A stretch of DNA of 14,192 bases from CAYGWP01 sp964353455. GTDB lineage: Bacteria; Planctomycetota; Phycisphaerae; FEN-1346. Below are positions 1 through 5,504 of this stretch, piece after piece. Each line of letters begins with the position of its first letter. The first letter of the stretch is position 1. Where the stretch lies: NCBI GenBank assembly GCA_964353455.1, contig CAYGWP010000011.1, forward strand, positions 1 through 14,192, read 5' to 3'. The notes below the pieces were generated by a model, which saw nothing but the letters and a program-made list of their open reading frames with translations, ran no database searches and was not told the DNA's origin. A program made the position numbers and the translations under genes.

Positions 1-58
1 TTCCTGAAAGCGCGCGGCACCGGCGATCTTGGCCAGTTCAGCCCGCGCAGAAAGAAAA

Positions 59-81
59 CCCGTAAGTCCTTTACTTGCGGG
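59..81 (-). terminator. Rho-independent-like terminator downstream of the tRNA-Lys half
   Basis: A 9-bp stem (59-67 with 73-81, one G-T wobble) closes a 5-nt loop at 68-72. Read on the minus strand, the hairpin is followed by TTTTCTTTCT. It lies 9 nt beyond the CCA end of the tRNA fragment at 91-135, on the same strand, which is where the native terminator of a tRNA gene would sit. This suggests that the DNA left of position 91 is the original chromosomal flank. The assignment rests on the stem and the T-rich tail only. Confidence 0.5.
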
Positions 82-90
82 CTCTTATGC

Positions 91-135
91 TGGTGCGCCA
101 CCAAGGACTCGAACCTTGGACCCGCTGATTAAGAG
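91..135 (-). pseudogene. 3' half of tRNA-Lys(CTT), probable integration (att) site
   Basis: Read on the minus strand, these 45 nt match a tRNA from position 32 to 76. They contain the anticodon loop CTCTTAA (anticodon CTT), the 3' strand of the anticodon stem TCAGC, and a 5-nt variable loop GGGTC. A perfect T-arm follows (CAAGG-TTCGAGT-CCTTG), then the acceptor strand GTGGCGC, discriminator A and an encoded CCA. Upstream on that strand (136 onward) there is no anticodon-stem partner, D-arm or 5' acceptor strand, so the tRNA is not functional here. A sharp break at the anticodon loop is the classic footprint of tyrosine-recombinase integration into a tRNA gene. The integrated copy would restore the gene at the other end, which is not in this window. 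An old decayed tRNA copy is the alternative. Confidence 0.75.
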
Positions 136-195
136 GCCACCGCCGTCCAAGGACAAAGGCAGCAAAGACAACGACTTAGAGCACGACCCCGCCGA

Positions 196-220
196 GCGCG
201 CAGCGCCAGGCGCAGCGCGC
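196..220. repeat. Near-perfect 25-nt inverted repeat beside the att site
   Basis: The stretch reads GCGCGC, A, GCGCC, A, GGCGC, A, GCGCGC. It is self-complementary apart from the three A positions. It lies 60 nt inside the presumed element from the tRNA-Lys half. It could be a recombinase arm site, a hairpin, or chance in GC-rich DNA. It falls in a stretch (136-253) where I see no convincing gene. Confidence 0.35.
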
Positions 221-253
221 GTTGCAGACCCATCTACGTTGCCAGATAATGGC

Positions 254-403
254 ATGTGTTGTCATTCCCCTGAAGCGCAAATCCCGCCTGAGTTGAGCCA
301 CGTCGTCAGCCGGTGGAAGAATCTGCCCGAGCATATCCGCGCTGCCATCCTCGCTCTGGTCCAGACGACCCCCGCCCCGGCCGAAGGGGAGGCGAACGCA
401 TGA
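254..403 (+). CDS. Small protein with LPExIRAAILALV motif (49 aa)
   Basis: The frame from ATG 254 to TGA 401-403 encodes 49 residues. The centre, from PPELSHVV through WKNLPEHIRAAILALVQ, resembles a short helical motif I associate with the C-terminal tails of planctomycete tyrosine recombinases and similar short proteins; that link is from memory. The same frame is open further upstream, through the tRNA-derived region to a TTG at 29, but that part reads like translated tRNA and is not believed. No strong ribosome-binding site precedes ATG 254. It could therefore be the C-terminal remnant of a recombinase whose upstream part was lost. It overlaps the next ORF by ATGA. Function unknown. Confidence 0.4.
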   Translation: MCCHSPEAQIPPELSHVVSRWKNLPEHIRAAILALVQTTPAPAEGEANA

Positions 404-609
404 CCTCCACCGCAACCACTCGGCTTCATCAACGGGGTGATTCTAACACAGAACACTGCTTTCCGAAAAGGGGCGGAACATACCGTCCATACCGTCCACA
501 CCGTCCGGCACCACATAACCACAAGAGTTTCCGAGCGGACGGTAGGCCAGCCGCCTGCGTCCAGACCGCCCAGACAACAGACCTTATTCCCCGAAAGGTG
601 CTCGCATGA
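400..609 (+). CDS. Hypothetical 69-aa protein containing a YRPYRPHRP repeat
   Basis: ATG 400 overlaps the preceding stop (ATGA) and is preceded by a strong GGGGAGG ribosome-binding site 8 nt upstream. Its TGA at 607-609 in turn overlaps the ATG of the sugar dehydrogenase at 606. This double coupling is the main argument that it is translated. The product is basic and of low complexity, with the tripeptide-period stretch YRPYRPHRP coming from a 9-nt DNA repeat at 482-508. No family is recognised. It may be only a translated leader that passes ribosomes to the dehydrogenase gene across a repeat whose real role is at the DNA level. Confidence 0.35.
   Translation: MTSTATTRLHQRGDSNTEHCFPKRGGTYRPYRPHRPAPHNHKSFRADGRPAACVQTAQTTDLIPRKVLA
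482..543. repeat. Iteron-like ACCGTCC repeats with inverted copy
   Basis: ACCGTCC occurs at 482-488, 491-497 and 500-506 with an exact 9-nt period. An inverted copy lies at 536-543, so that 500-507 (ACCGTCCG) and 536-543 (CGGACGGT) form a perfect 8-bp inverted repeat separated by 28 nt. Such an arrangement can bind a replication initiator, repressor or recombination directionality factor, or form a hairpin in the mRNA. It lies about 60-120 nt upstream of the dehydrogenase start. No known binding protein can be named from the sequence. Confidence 0.5.
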
Positions 610-1514
610 ACACCACCGAAATGGTTACTCCGTCCTCGGCAGCAACACGCCCTGCAAATGGCCGGCCGACAATCGGCGTCGTCGGGTGTGGCTTCGTCGG
701 CCAGGCGCTTCTACGGCTGTTCGGCGAGTGTCCGGTGTACGACCCTGCGAAGGGGCAGACGGACAGAGAGGCGATCAACCGATGCCGGTTCGCGTTCGTG
801 TGCGTGCCGACGCCGACTGGACCTCGCGGTGAGTGTGACGTGTCGCTCGTCGAGGAAACCGTCCAGTGGGTCGAGTCGGAGTTTATCGTCATCCGCTCGA
901 CCGTGGCACCGGGAACGACCGACAGACTACGCCACGAAACCGGGAAACGCATCATCTTTCAGCCTGAGTACATCGGCGAGACCGTGGCCCATCCCCTGCT
1001 GGATCACCAGGCACAGGGGTTCTCTGTCCTGGGTGGGCCTATCGAAGACACGTCCATCGTCGCCGACCTGTACAAGCGCCATTTCCACGCCGCCCACCGT
1101 TTTTACTTCACCACTGCCCTCACGGCAGAACTGGCCAAGTACATGGAGAACGCCTTCTACGCGACCAAAGTGACCTTCTGCAACGAGTTCTTCGACATCG
1201 CCCGCAGGTTCGGCGTGGACTACAACGAACTCAGGGAAGTCTGGCTGGCGGACCCACGCATCAGCCGCGACCACACCTTCGTGTACCCCGATGACCGTGG
1301 CTTTGGCGGCAAGTGCCTGCCCAAGGACACGGCGGCGATCATCGCGGCGAGCGAGCAAAAGGGATTCACCCCGACCCTCTTGAAGGCGGTCATGGCAGTC
1401 AACGCCAAGTACCGACGTGAGGACGTGGCGTACCCCCTGTCCCTGTCGTCAAAAGGTACTCCCCGGTCGGACCCCGTTTCGGAGGGACCGGGGAACAGAC
1501 CTGGGGGTTGCTAA
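606..1514 (+). CDS. Phage-type UDP-glucose/nucleotide-sugar 6-dehydrogenase (short form)
   Basis: The 302-aa product belongs to the UDP-glucose/GDP-mannose dehydrogenase family, which oxidises the sugar C6 alcohol to a carboxylate with two NAD+ (for example UDP-glucose to UDP-glucuronate). It has an N-terminal Rossmann motif GVVGCGFVG (residues 24-32), STVAPGTT (98-105), QPEYIGE (119-125), the lysine in ELAKYMENAF (175-184), and the catalytic cysteine 237 in GFGGKCLPKD. Cellular enzymes run to about 400-450 residues. This one stops after the central helical domain and lacks the C-terminal UDP-binding domain, ending in an unrelated low-complexity tail from about residue 271. Short forms are known in phages. 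ATG 606 overlaps the previous stop and is preceded by GAAAGGTG. With the glycosyltransferase two genes downstream, it may supply an activated sugar acid for DNA or surface modification. The exact sugar substrate cannot be read from the sequence. Confidence 0.88.
   Translation: MNTTEMVTPSSAATRPANGRPTIGVVGCGFVGQALLRLFGECPVYDPAKGQTDREAINRCRFAFVCVPTPTGPRGECDVSLVEETVQWVESEFIVIRSTVAPGTTDRLRHETGKRIIFQPEYIGETVAHPLLDHQAQGFSVLGGPIEDTSIVADLYKRHFHAAHRFYFTTALTAELAKYMENAFYATKVTFCNEFFDIARRFGVDYNELREVWLADPRISRDHTFVYPDDRGFGGKCLPKDTAAIIAASEQKGFTPTLLKAVMAVNAKYRREDVAYPLSLSSKGTPRSDPVSEGPGNRPGGC
1460..1494. repeat. GC-rich inverted repeat in the 3' end of the dehydrogenase gene
   Basis: A 9-bp perfect stem (TCCCCGGTC at 1460-1468 with GACCGGGGA at 1486-1494) lies in the sequence encoding the atypical tail of the dehydrogenase. 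It has no adjacent T-tract on the plus strand, so it is not a convincing intrinsic terminator there. It could be an attenuator, or a scar of the event that replaced the missing C-terminal domain. Confidence 0.3.
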
Positions 1515-1536
1515 TCTTTCTTTCCGCGCACGCACG

Positions 1537-1568
1537 GGCCGCATGTCGCGGCCTGTCAAGGAGTGACA
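1537..1568 (+). promoter_or_regulatory. Hairpins around the ribosome-binding site of the ParB-domain gene
   Basis: GGCCGC (1537-1542) and GCGGCC (1548-1553) form a 6-bp hairpin. It is followed directly by TGTCA (1554-1558), AGGAG (1559-1563) and TGACA (1564-1568), so the Shine-Dalgarno sequence sits in the 5-nt loop of a second small inverted repeat. Two overlapping ATGs follow, at 1569 and 1573; only the second opens the long frame. The layout could present or modulate the ribosome-binding site. This is a reading of inverted repeats only. Confidence 0.3.
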
Positions 1569-1572
1569 ATGT

Positions 1573-2337
1573 ATGGCAAGACGCAAAGACAACCCGACAG
1601 ACGCCTCTGACCCCCCCGAAAAAGCACCGGGTGCGGCCCCGCCAATGGCCCCTGCCGCCCCTGCGAAGCCGCCGCTTCGTCTGGAGTGGATCGAGGCCGG
1701 GAGTCTCACAGAGAACCCCGGCAACTGGCGGCGCCATAGCCAGGAGCAGTTGCAGTCGCTCAGGGAACTCCTGGATGACCCGCAGGTCGGCTGGGCCGGG
1801 GCGTGTCTCTACAACGAGCGGACGTGCCGGCTGATCGACGGCCATGCCCGCCGTGAGGTTGTTGACCCTAAGACGCCCGTGCCGGTGCTGGTCGGCAACT
1901 GGACCCCGGAAGCCGAGGCGAAGATTCTGGCCACGCTCGATCCGGTTGGCGCGATGGCGACGGGTGACGTTGCCGCGTATGAGGCCCTGATCGCCCAGGT
2001 CCAGGCCGACGGCCTGTGGGTGCGGGACCTTCTGCACAACACGGCCGCAGGGTTGGAGGCTGCCGAGCAGCAGGCCGACGAAGACGCCGCCGAAAGCGAC
2101 GATGCCCACCCCGGTCTGCCTGCAATGGAGTGCCAGCCGTTCGAGCACTACGACTACCTGATGCTCATGTTCCGCCACGAGCAGGATTTTCAGCGGGCGT
2201 GTGAAGTGCTCGGCATCAAGAAGGTCGAGGTCGCGTATCCCGGCGGCCTCAAGAAGATCGGTTTGGGCCGCGTGGTTGACGGCGCGAAGGCCATCGACCG
2301 GCTGACGGCCGCTGACAAGTCCGGGGGTGCGGCATGA
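1573..2337 (+). CDS. ParB/sulfiredoxin-like domain phage protein
   Basis: The 254-aa product starts with a proline/alanine-rich linker (to about residue 35), then a ParB-like domain at about 37-125. Visible motifs are NPGNWRRH (48-55) and LIDGHARREV (87-96), corresponding to the N-P-N-x-R/H and hDGHHR-type elements of the ParB/Srx fold. A second conserved segment at about 188-245 (FEHYDYLMLMF, LGIKKVEV, IGLGRVVDG) looks like a separate small domain that recurs in phage ParB-domain proteins. No helix-turn-helix typical of chromosome-partition ParB was seen, so a role in plasmid partition is unlikely. In phages such proteins often accompany DNA-modification or DNA-processing genes. The stop overlaps the glycosyltransferase start by ATGA, suggesting the two act together. 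Enzymatic activity (CTPase, nuclease or kinase) cannot be inferred. Confidence 0.82.
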   Translation: MARRKDNPTDASDPPEKAPGAAPPMAPAAPAKPPLRLEWIEAGSLTENPGNWRRHSQEQLQSLRELLDDPQVGWAGACLYNERTCRLIDGHARREVVDPKTPVPVLVGNWTPEAEAKILATLDPVGAMATGDVAAYEALIAQVQADGLWVRDLLHNTAAGLEAAEQQADEDAAESDDAHPGLPAMECQPFEHYDYLMLMFRHEQDFQRACEVLGIKKVEVAYPGGLKKIGLGRVVDGAKAIDRLTAADKSGGAA

Positions 2338-3041
2338 GAATCATCATCCCCACCAAGGGCCGGGCCGACGTGTTGCGCGAGAAGGCCCTGCGTCTCTTTC
2401 CTGACGCGACGCTCTGTGTCGGCGCCGATGAAGTCGAGCCGTACAGCCGTCTCTCTGACAACCTGCTTGTGCATCCGCCCGAAGTCGTCGGCATCGGGCC
2501 GCTGCGCCAGTGGGTCCTAGACCACGTGGACGATCCGTGCGTCGTCATGGTCGATGACGACGTGACGCACGTGTACAGCCAGGTTGGTTTCCACAAGGAG
2601 CGGATTGAGGACGCCGACACCGCCCGCGCGATCGTCGAGCGGATGGCGATCCTCGCCCAGGACGCCGGGGTGCGGGTGTTCGGCTTCAACCAAGCCGCCC
2701 GGCCGCTCACCTATGCCAACTTCCGGCCGTTCTCGTTAGACACCTGGGTCGGCGGTCTCGTGGGAATCATCGGCCGCGAGTTGCGATACGACCAGCGGCT
2801 GCTGCTTCGGGCCGACATCGACTTCTGCCTCCAGTCCTTGCTGCATGACCGGATTGTGCTCGTGGATGGCCGGTTCTCATTCATCCACACCCGGTTTGCC
2901 GGCGCCGGCGGCAACGCGCGGCAGCGGTCGAGCGAGCGGCACGGGCAGGAGATGGCGTACCTGAAGCGCAAGTGGGGGCCGTATCTGGACATCGTGCAGG
3001 CGAAAGGCACAACGCGACTGGTTGTCCGTGTGAATCGGTAG
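2334..3041 (+). CDS. TET-associated-type (TAGT-like) glycosyltransferase
   Basis: The 235-aa product has the look of a GT-A-like glycosyltransferase of the family called TET-associated glycosyltransferase (TAGT), related to GREB1, which transfers sugars to modified DNA bases in phages. Supporting elements in order: MRIIIPTKGR at the N-terminus (1-10), GIGPLRQW (53-60), the acidic DxD-type motif VMVDDD (71-76), RADIDFCLQSL (159-169), then a C-terminal block with AGGN (191-194) and LKRKWG (210-215). The length is close to a single-domain enzyme. It is translationally coupled to the ParB-domain gene (ATGA) and lies one gene from a sugar-nucleotide dehydrogenase. A TET/JBP dioxygenase or hydroxymethylase that would create the acceptor base is not in the window. 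Glycosylation of another acceptor remains possible. Family assignment is from recalled motif patterns. Confidence 0.78.
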   Translation: MRIIIPTKGRADVLREKALRLFPDATLCVGADEVEPYSRLSDNLLVHPPEVVGIGPLRQWVLDHVDDPCVVMVDDDVTHVYSQVGFHKERIEDADTARAIVERMAILAQDAGVRVFGFNQAARPLTYANFRPFSLDTWVGGLVGIIGRELRYDQRLLLRADIDFCLQSLLHDRIVLVDGRFSFIHTRFAGAGGNARQRSSERHGQEMAYLKRKWGPYLDIVQAKGTTRLVVRVNR

Positions 3042-3450
3042 GTCTGGAAGGCCGTCACAGGCACTTTCGTGGCGGGGGCTGACCAGAGAATCGAGGGGTG
3101 ACGACTTGGCTTCCAGGGCCTGTTATCGAAGTTACAGGCAGAACTGGCCGGGGGCGGCGGGACTCCGAGAGGCCGAAGAAGGCCACCACGGGGCTGGCGC
3201 CATCCTAACCCCCGTCAGGGCAAAGAGAATTCCGCAGAAGAATCTGAAAATGCCGTCAAACGCTTCAACCACAAAGTCTTATGTCCATGCCTATTTGGCA
3301 ACCTCGCCTTCCCGTAAGGCAATATATGGGCTAGGCTTAATGCGAACTCGGCGAACCGGATACAGGATTCGGGGCGGCCGAGGAAAAAAGGAAGGCCGAC
3401 GCGGTGATGCGATCACCCGCCGGCCAGGACACGGGAAAGTGAGGTTGCCC
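3042..3450. other. Non-coding gap, AT-richer regulatory region
   Basis: This is the longest break in the gene block. The frame of the following ATPase gene stays open back to a TTG at 3106, but that 115-residue extension is strongly basic with no domain character, so I do not count it as coding. A weak 6-bp inverted repeat (3188-3193 with 3210-3215) could be a terminator remnant without a T-tract. The middle part, about 3220-3345, is clearly more AT-rich than the rest and is the likely site of a promoter for the ATPase operon. I could not pick a convincing -35/-10 pair. A palindrome is listed separately. Confidence 0.5.
3403..3417. promoter_or_regulatory. 15-nt palindrome, candidate operator
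   Basis: GGTGATGCGATCACC is a perfect 6-bp inverted repeat around a 3-nt centre. It lies 33 nt upstream of the ATPase start codon, between the AT-rich stretch and the ribosome-binding site. This size and position suit a dimeric repressor operator. No second copy was noticed in the window. A chance palindrome is possible. Confidence 0.35.
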
Positions 3451-4443
3451 ATGTCGAGAGCCGACTGTAGCACGGAGGATCGGACGGATCAAGTGCCCGC
3501 CGACCATCCGCCGGGCGAGTACGAGGAGTTGTTCGTCAAACTTGCCGGGGCGATTCAGGAGCACCTTGATATTCAGGGTGCTGTGGACGAGCCGGCCGTC
3601 CGGCGGATCGTGGACGAAAAGATCGCCGAGGCCCGGCTACCCCGGCCGATTGAGGTCCACCTGGACGATGGCCGCGTGGTGAAGTTGGAAGGCCGCGTGC
3701 ATTTCCAATTCACCGCCCTCATGGAGTTGGTCCAGGAAGGCCACCGGAACATCCTGATGGTCGGCCCGGCGGGGTCGGGCAAGACCACGTTGGCCAAGAG
3801 CATGGCCGATGCCCTCCAGTTGCCCTTCGGCTTCATCAGCCTCTCGGCTGGTGTGACGGAAACTCACCTTCTCGGCCGGGTGCTTCCGAAGGCCGACGGG
3901 TCCTGGGGCCACGTGCCCACGCGGTTCATCGAGGTGTACGAGGGCGGCGGGGTGTTCCTTCTGGACGAGGTGGACGGTGCGGATGCCAACGTCATGGTGG
4001 CGATCAACGCCGCGCTGGCGAACGGCCTCCTCTGCAACCCCGTCACGGGCCAGGTTCACGTGCGGCACAAGGACTGTTACATCCTGGCCGCAGGGAACAC
4101 GTGGGGCCGGGGCGGGGATACGCAGTACGTCGGACGTAACCAGTTGGATGCCGCCACGCTCGACCGATTCGTCCTTTCAACCATCCGCGTCACCTACGAC
4201 CGCGACTTGGAGCGGGACCTGGCGAGGGGCGCCCTGTCGGAAGCGCAGGCCGACGAACTGCTCGCCTGGGTGGACACGCTTCGGACACGGATCGCGGAGC
4301 ATCGCCTCCGCCGGATCGCTTCAACGCGGCTGGTTGTGAACGGCGTGGCCGCGATGCGTCAGGGCCGGACCCTCAGCGACGTGAAGACGCGGTACTTTCA
4401 GGACTGGTCGGCCGACGAGTTGGCCAAGGCGGAGGGCCGATAA
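3451..4443 (+). CDS. CobS/MoxR-type AAA+ ATPase
   Basis: The start at ATG 3451 is chosen because GAGG lies 6 nt upstream and the product (330 aa) fits the family. After a helical N-terminus of about 95 residues come the P-loop GPAGSGKT (105-112), the Walker B segment VFLLDEVDG (168-176), a sensor-1 asparagine in AAGNTWG (213-219) and DRF (238-240) as a likely arginine finger. The run AAGNTWG, then GGDTQYVG, then LDAATLDRF resembles CobS of cobaltochelatase and MoxR/NorQ chaperone ATPases. These work with a von Willebrand A (vWA) partner to remodel or insert metal into target proteins. The next gene overlaps it by one base (TAATG) and encodes a vWA-like protein, so the two probably form such a pair. 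The target is unknown. Phages carry similar CobS/CobT-like pairs of unresolved function. Confidence 0.85.
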   Translation: MSRADCSTEDRTDQVPADHPPGEYEELFVKLAGAIQEHLDIQGAVDEPAVRRIVDEKIAEARLPRPIEVHLDDGRVVKLEGRVHFQFTALMELVQEGHRNILMVGPAGSGKTTLAKSMADALQLPFGFISLSAGVTETHLLGRVLPKADGSWGHVPTRFIEVYEGGGVFLLDEVDGADANVMVAINAALANGLLCNPVTGQVHVRHKDCYILAAGNTWGRGGDTQYVGRNQLDAATLDRFVLSTIRVTYDRDLERDLARGALSEAQADELLAWVDTLRTRIAEHRLRRIASTRLVVNGVAAMRQGRTLSDVKTRYFQDWSADELAKAEGR

Positions 4444-5504
4444 TGCGACCCTACCTTAGACCAGCCCCTCACAGTGGGCGATGCAAGAAGTGTGGACACC
4501 GGCTCGGCAAGGGCGAGCACATCTACTACGCCAAGCATTGGGGCATGGCGTGCGAGTCCTGCGGCGGCTCGGACACGGCTGCGCCGACGCCGCGTAAGAC
4601 GAAACGCGGTGAGACCCCCACGCCCACCGGCACGGCGATGACGGGCGAGAAGCCCGCCCGGCGGTGTGCCGACGGCGTATGGCGGTACGAGTTCGGCTCG
4701 GTCAGCGAGGCCGTGCGTGATGCCCTCGATGACTTCGCCCAGAACGACACCAGCCGCGAGTGGCTGCGGAACCGGATGAAGCGGGCGCTCAGCGGGCGGG
4801 ACGATTGGTCGAACTACTTCACGCAAGACCGATTCCTGCGGGAACTGTCGAAGCCATCGAAGCACCTTCTGGAGGCGGTGGACCGGATGCGTGAGCAGTT
4901 GATCGGGGCTGTGGCTGCCCCGACCGCGCCCCGTCGGAAGGTCCGGCGGGGTCAGGAATGGGGCGAGGAACTCGATGTGGACCGATACCTCGCCCGCGAC
5001 CCGTCGCCCTGGGACCGCAACGTCCGAGAGAAGCAGCCACGCCGCACGGTGGTGATCGGCTGCAACCTCACAGTCAATGCGAGCGTCAAGCCCGAGGAGT
5101 TGCTTTACCGGGGCGCCGCTGCCTTGGCGCTGGCCGACGTGCTGACCAGCCGGGGCGTCAACGTCGGGATCGTCGCCTTCGATAGTGTCCTCTCTCCGAC
5201 CGACCTCGTGCGGAACGGTGTCATCCGGTACACCCTGAAAGACCCGCTCATGCCCCTGGACCTGGGGGCGATCACCTTCGCCCTGTGCGAGATCGCGTTC
5301 TTCCGGGTGGTCGGGGCGGTGGGCGGCTCGCGGCACTGGCCGGGCAGGCTGTGCGAGAGCCTCGGCTCGGCGGTGAACCTGCCGGCGGCTGACCGTGCCG
5401 GCATCGACTACCTGGTCGATGCGGACGTGCTCGGCGAGGAGCAGGCAACGGAGTGGCTCAAGGGATGCCTTGCGAACCAAGAGACGGAGGTATGCCATGT
5501 CTAA
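4443..5504 (+). CDS. Zinc-ribbon protein with vWA-like domain, partner of the AAA+ ATPase
   Basis: The 353-aa product begins with a zinc-binding finger, CKKC (14-17) paired with CESC (37-40). A variable linker and a helical middle (85-165) follow. The C-terminal half (about 200-350) begins RRTVVIGCNLTVNASV, with RGAAALALADVLTSRGVNVGIV after it. This has the strand-loop-helix pattern of a von Willebrand A fold, but the metal-site DxSxS is replaced by NxTxNxS, so metal binding may be lost. It resembles the DUF7192-type vWA-like proteins found beside phage AAA ATPases; that link is from memory. Translation is coupled to the ATPase by TAATG. Its own stop lies inside the start of the next gene (8-nt overlap). 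Confidence 0.75.
   Translation: MRPYLRPAPHSGRCKKCGHRLGKGEHIYYAKHWGMACESCGGSDTAAPTPRKTKRGETPTPTGTAMTGEKPARRCADGVWRYEFGSVSEAVRDALDDFAQNDTSREWLRNRMKRALSGRDDWSNYFTQDRFLRELSKPSKHLLEAVDRMREQLIGAVAAPTAPRRKVRRGQEWGEELDVDRYLARDPSPWDRNVREKQPRRTVVIGCNLTVNASVKPEELLYRGAAALALADVLTSRGVNVGIVAFDSVLSPTDLVRNGVIRYTLKDPLMPLDLGAITFALCEIAFFRVVGAVGGSRHWPGRLCESLGSAVNLPAADRAGIDYLVDADVLGEEQATEWLKGCLANQETEVCHV

Noticed and set aside
1..132. Plus-strand frame open from the window edge to TAA 130-132, as the 3' end of an upstream gene such as an integrase
   Set aside because: It runs through the terminator hairpin and the antisense of the tRNA-Lys half, giving a tRNA-derived peptide (TKDSNLGP). The part before that is too short (about 30 codons) to recognise.
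29..253. Upstream extension of the 254-403 ORF from TTG 29
   Set aside because: It includes RTRTLDPLIK, the well-known artefact of translating a tRNA in antisense. No ribosome-binding site or conserved domain was seen.
482..508. CRISPR-like repeat
   Set aside because: The units are only 9 nt with no spacers between them, so this is a short tandem array rather than a CRISPR.
3295..3328. TTGGCA (3295-3300) and TATATG (3323-3328) as a sigma-70 promoter
   Set aside because: The spacer is 22 nt, too wide for a normal promoter, and neither box is a strong match.
3106..3450. N-terminal extension of the AAA+ ATPase from TTG 3106
   Set aside because: The 115 residues are strongly basic and without pattern, lie in an AT-richer region, and the ATG at 3451 has a good GAGG at correct spacing.
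4398..5498. 366-codon minus-strand frame opposite the vWA-like gene
   Set aside because: It is an antisense frame opened by high GC. The residue pattern is arginine/histidine/proline-rich without domains, and the plus-strand gene is coupled to both neighbours.
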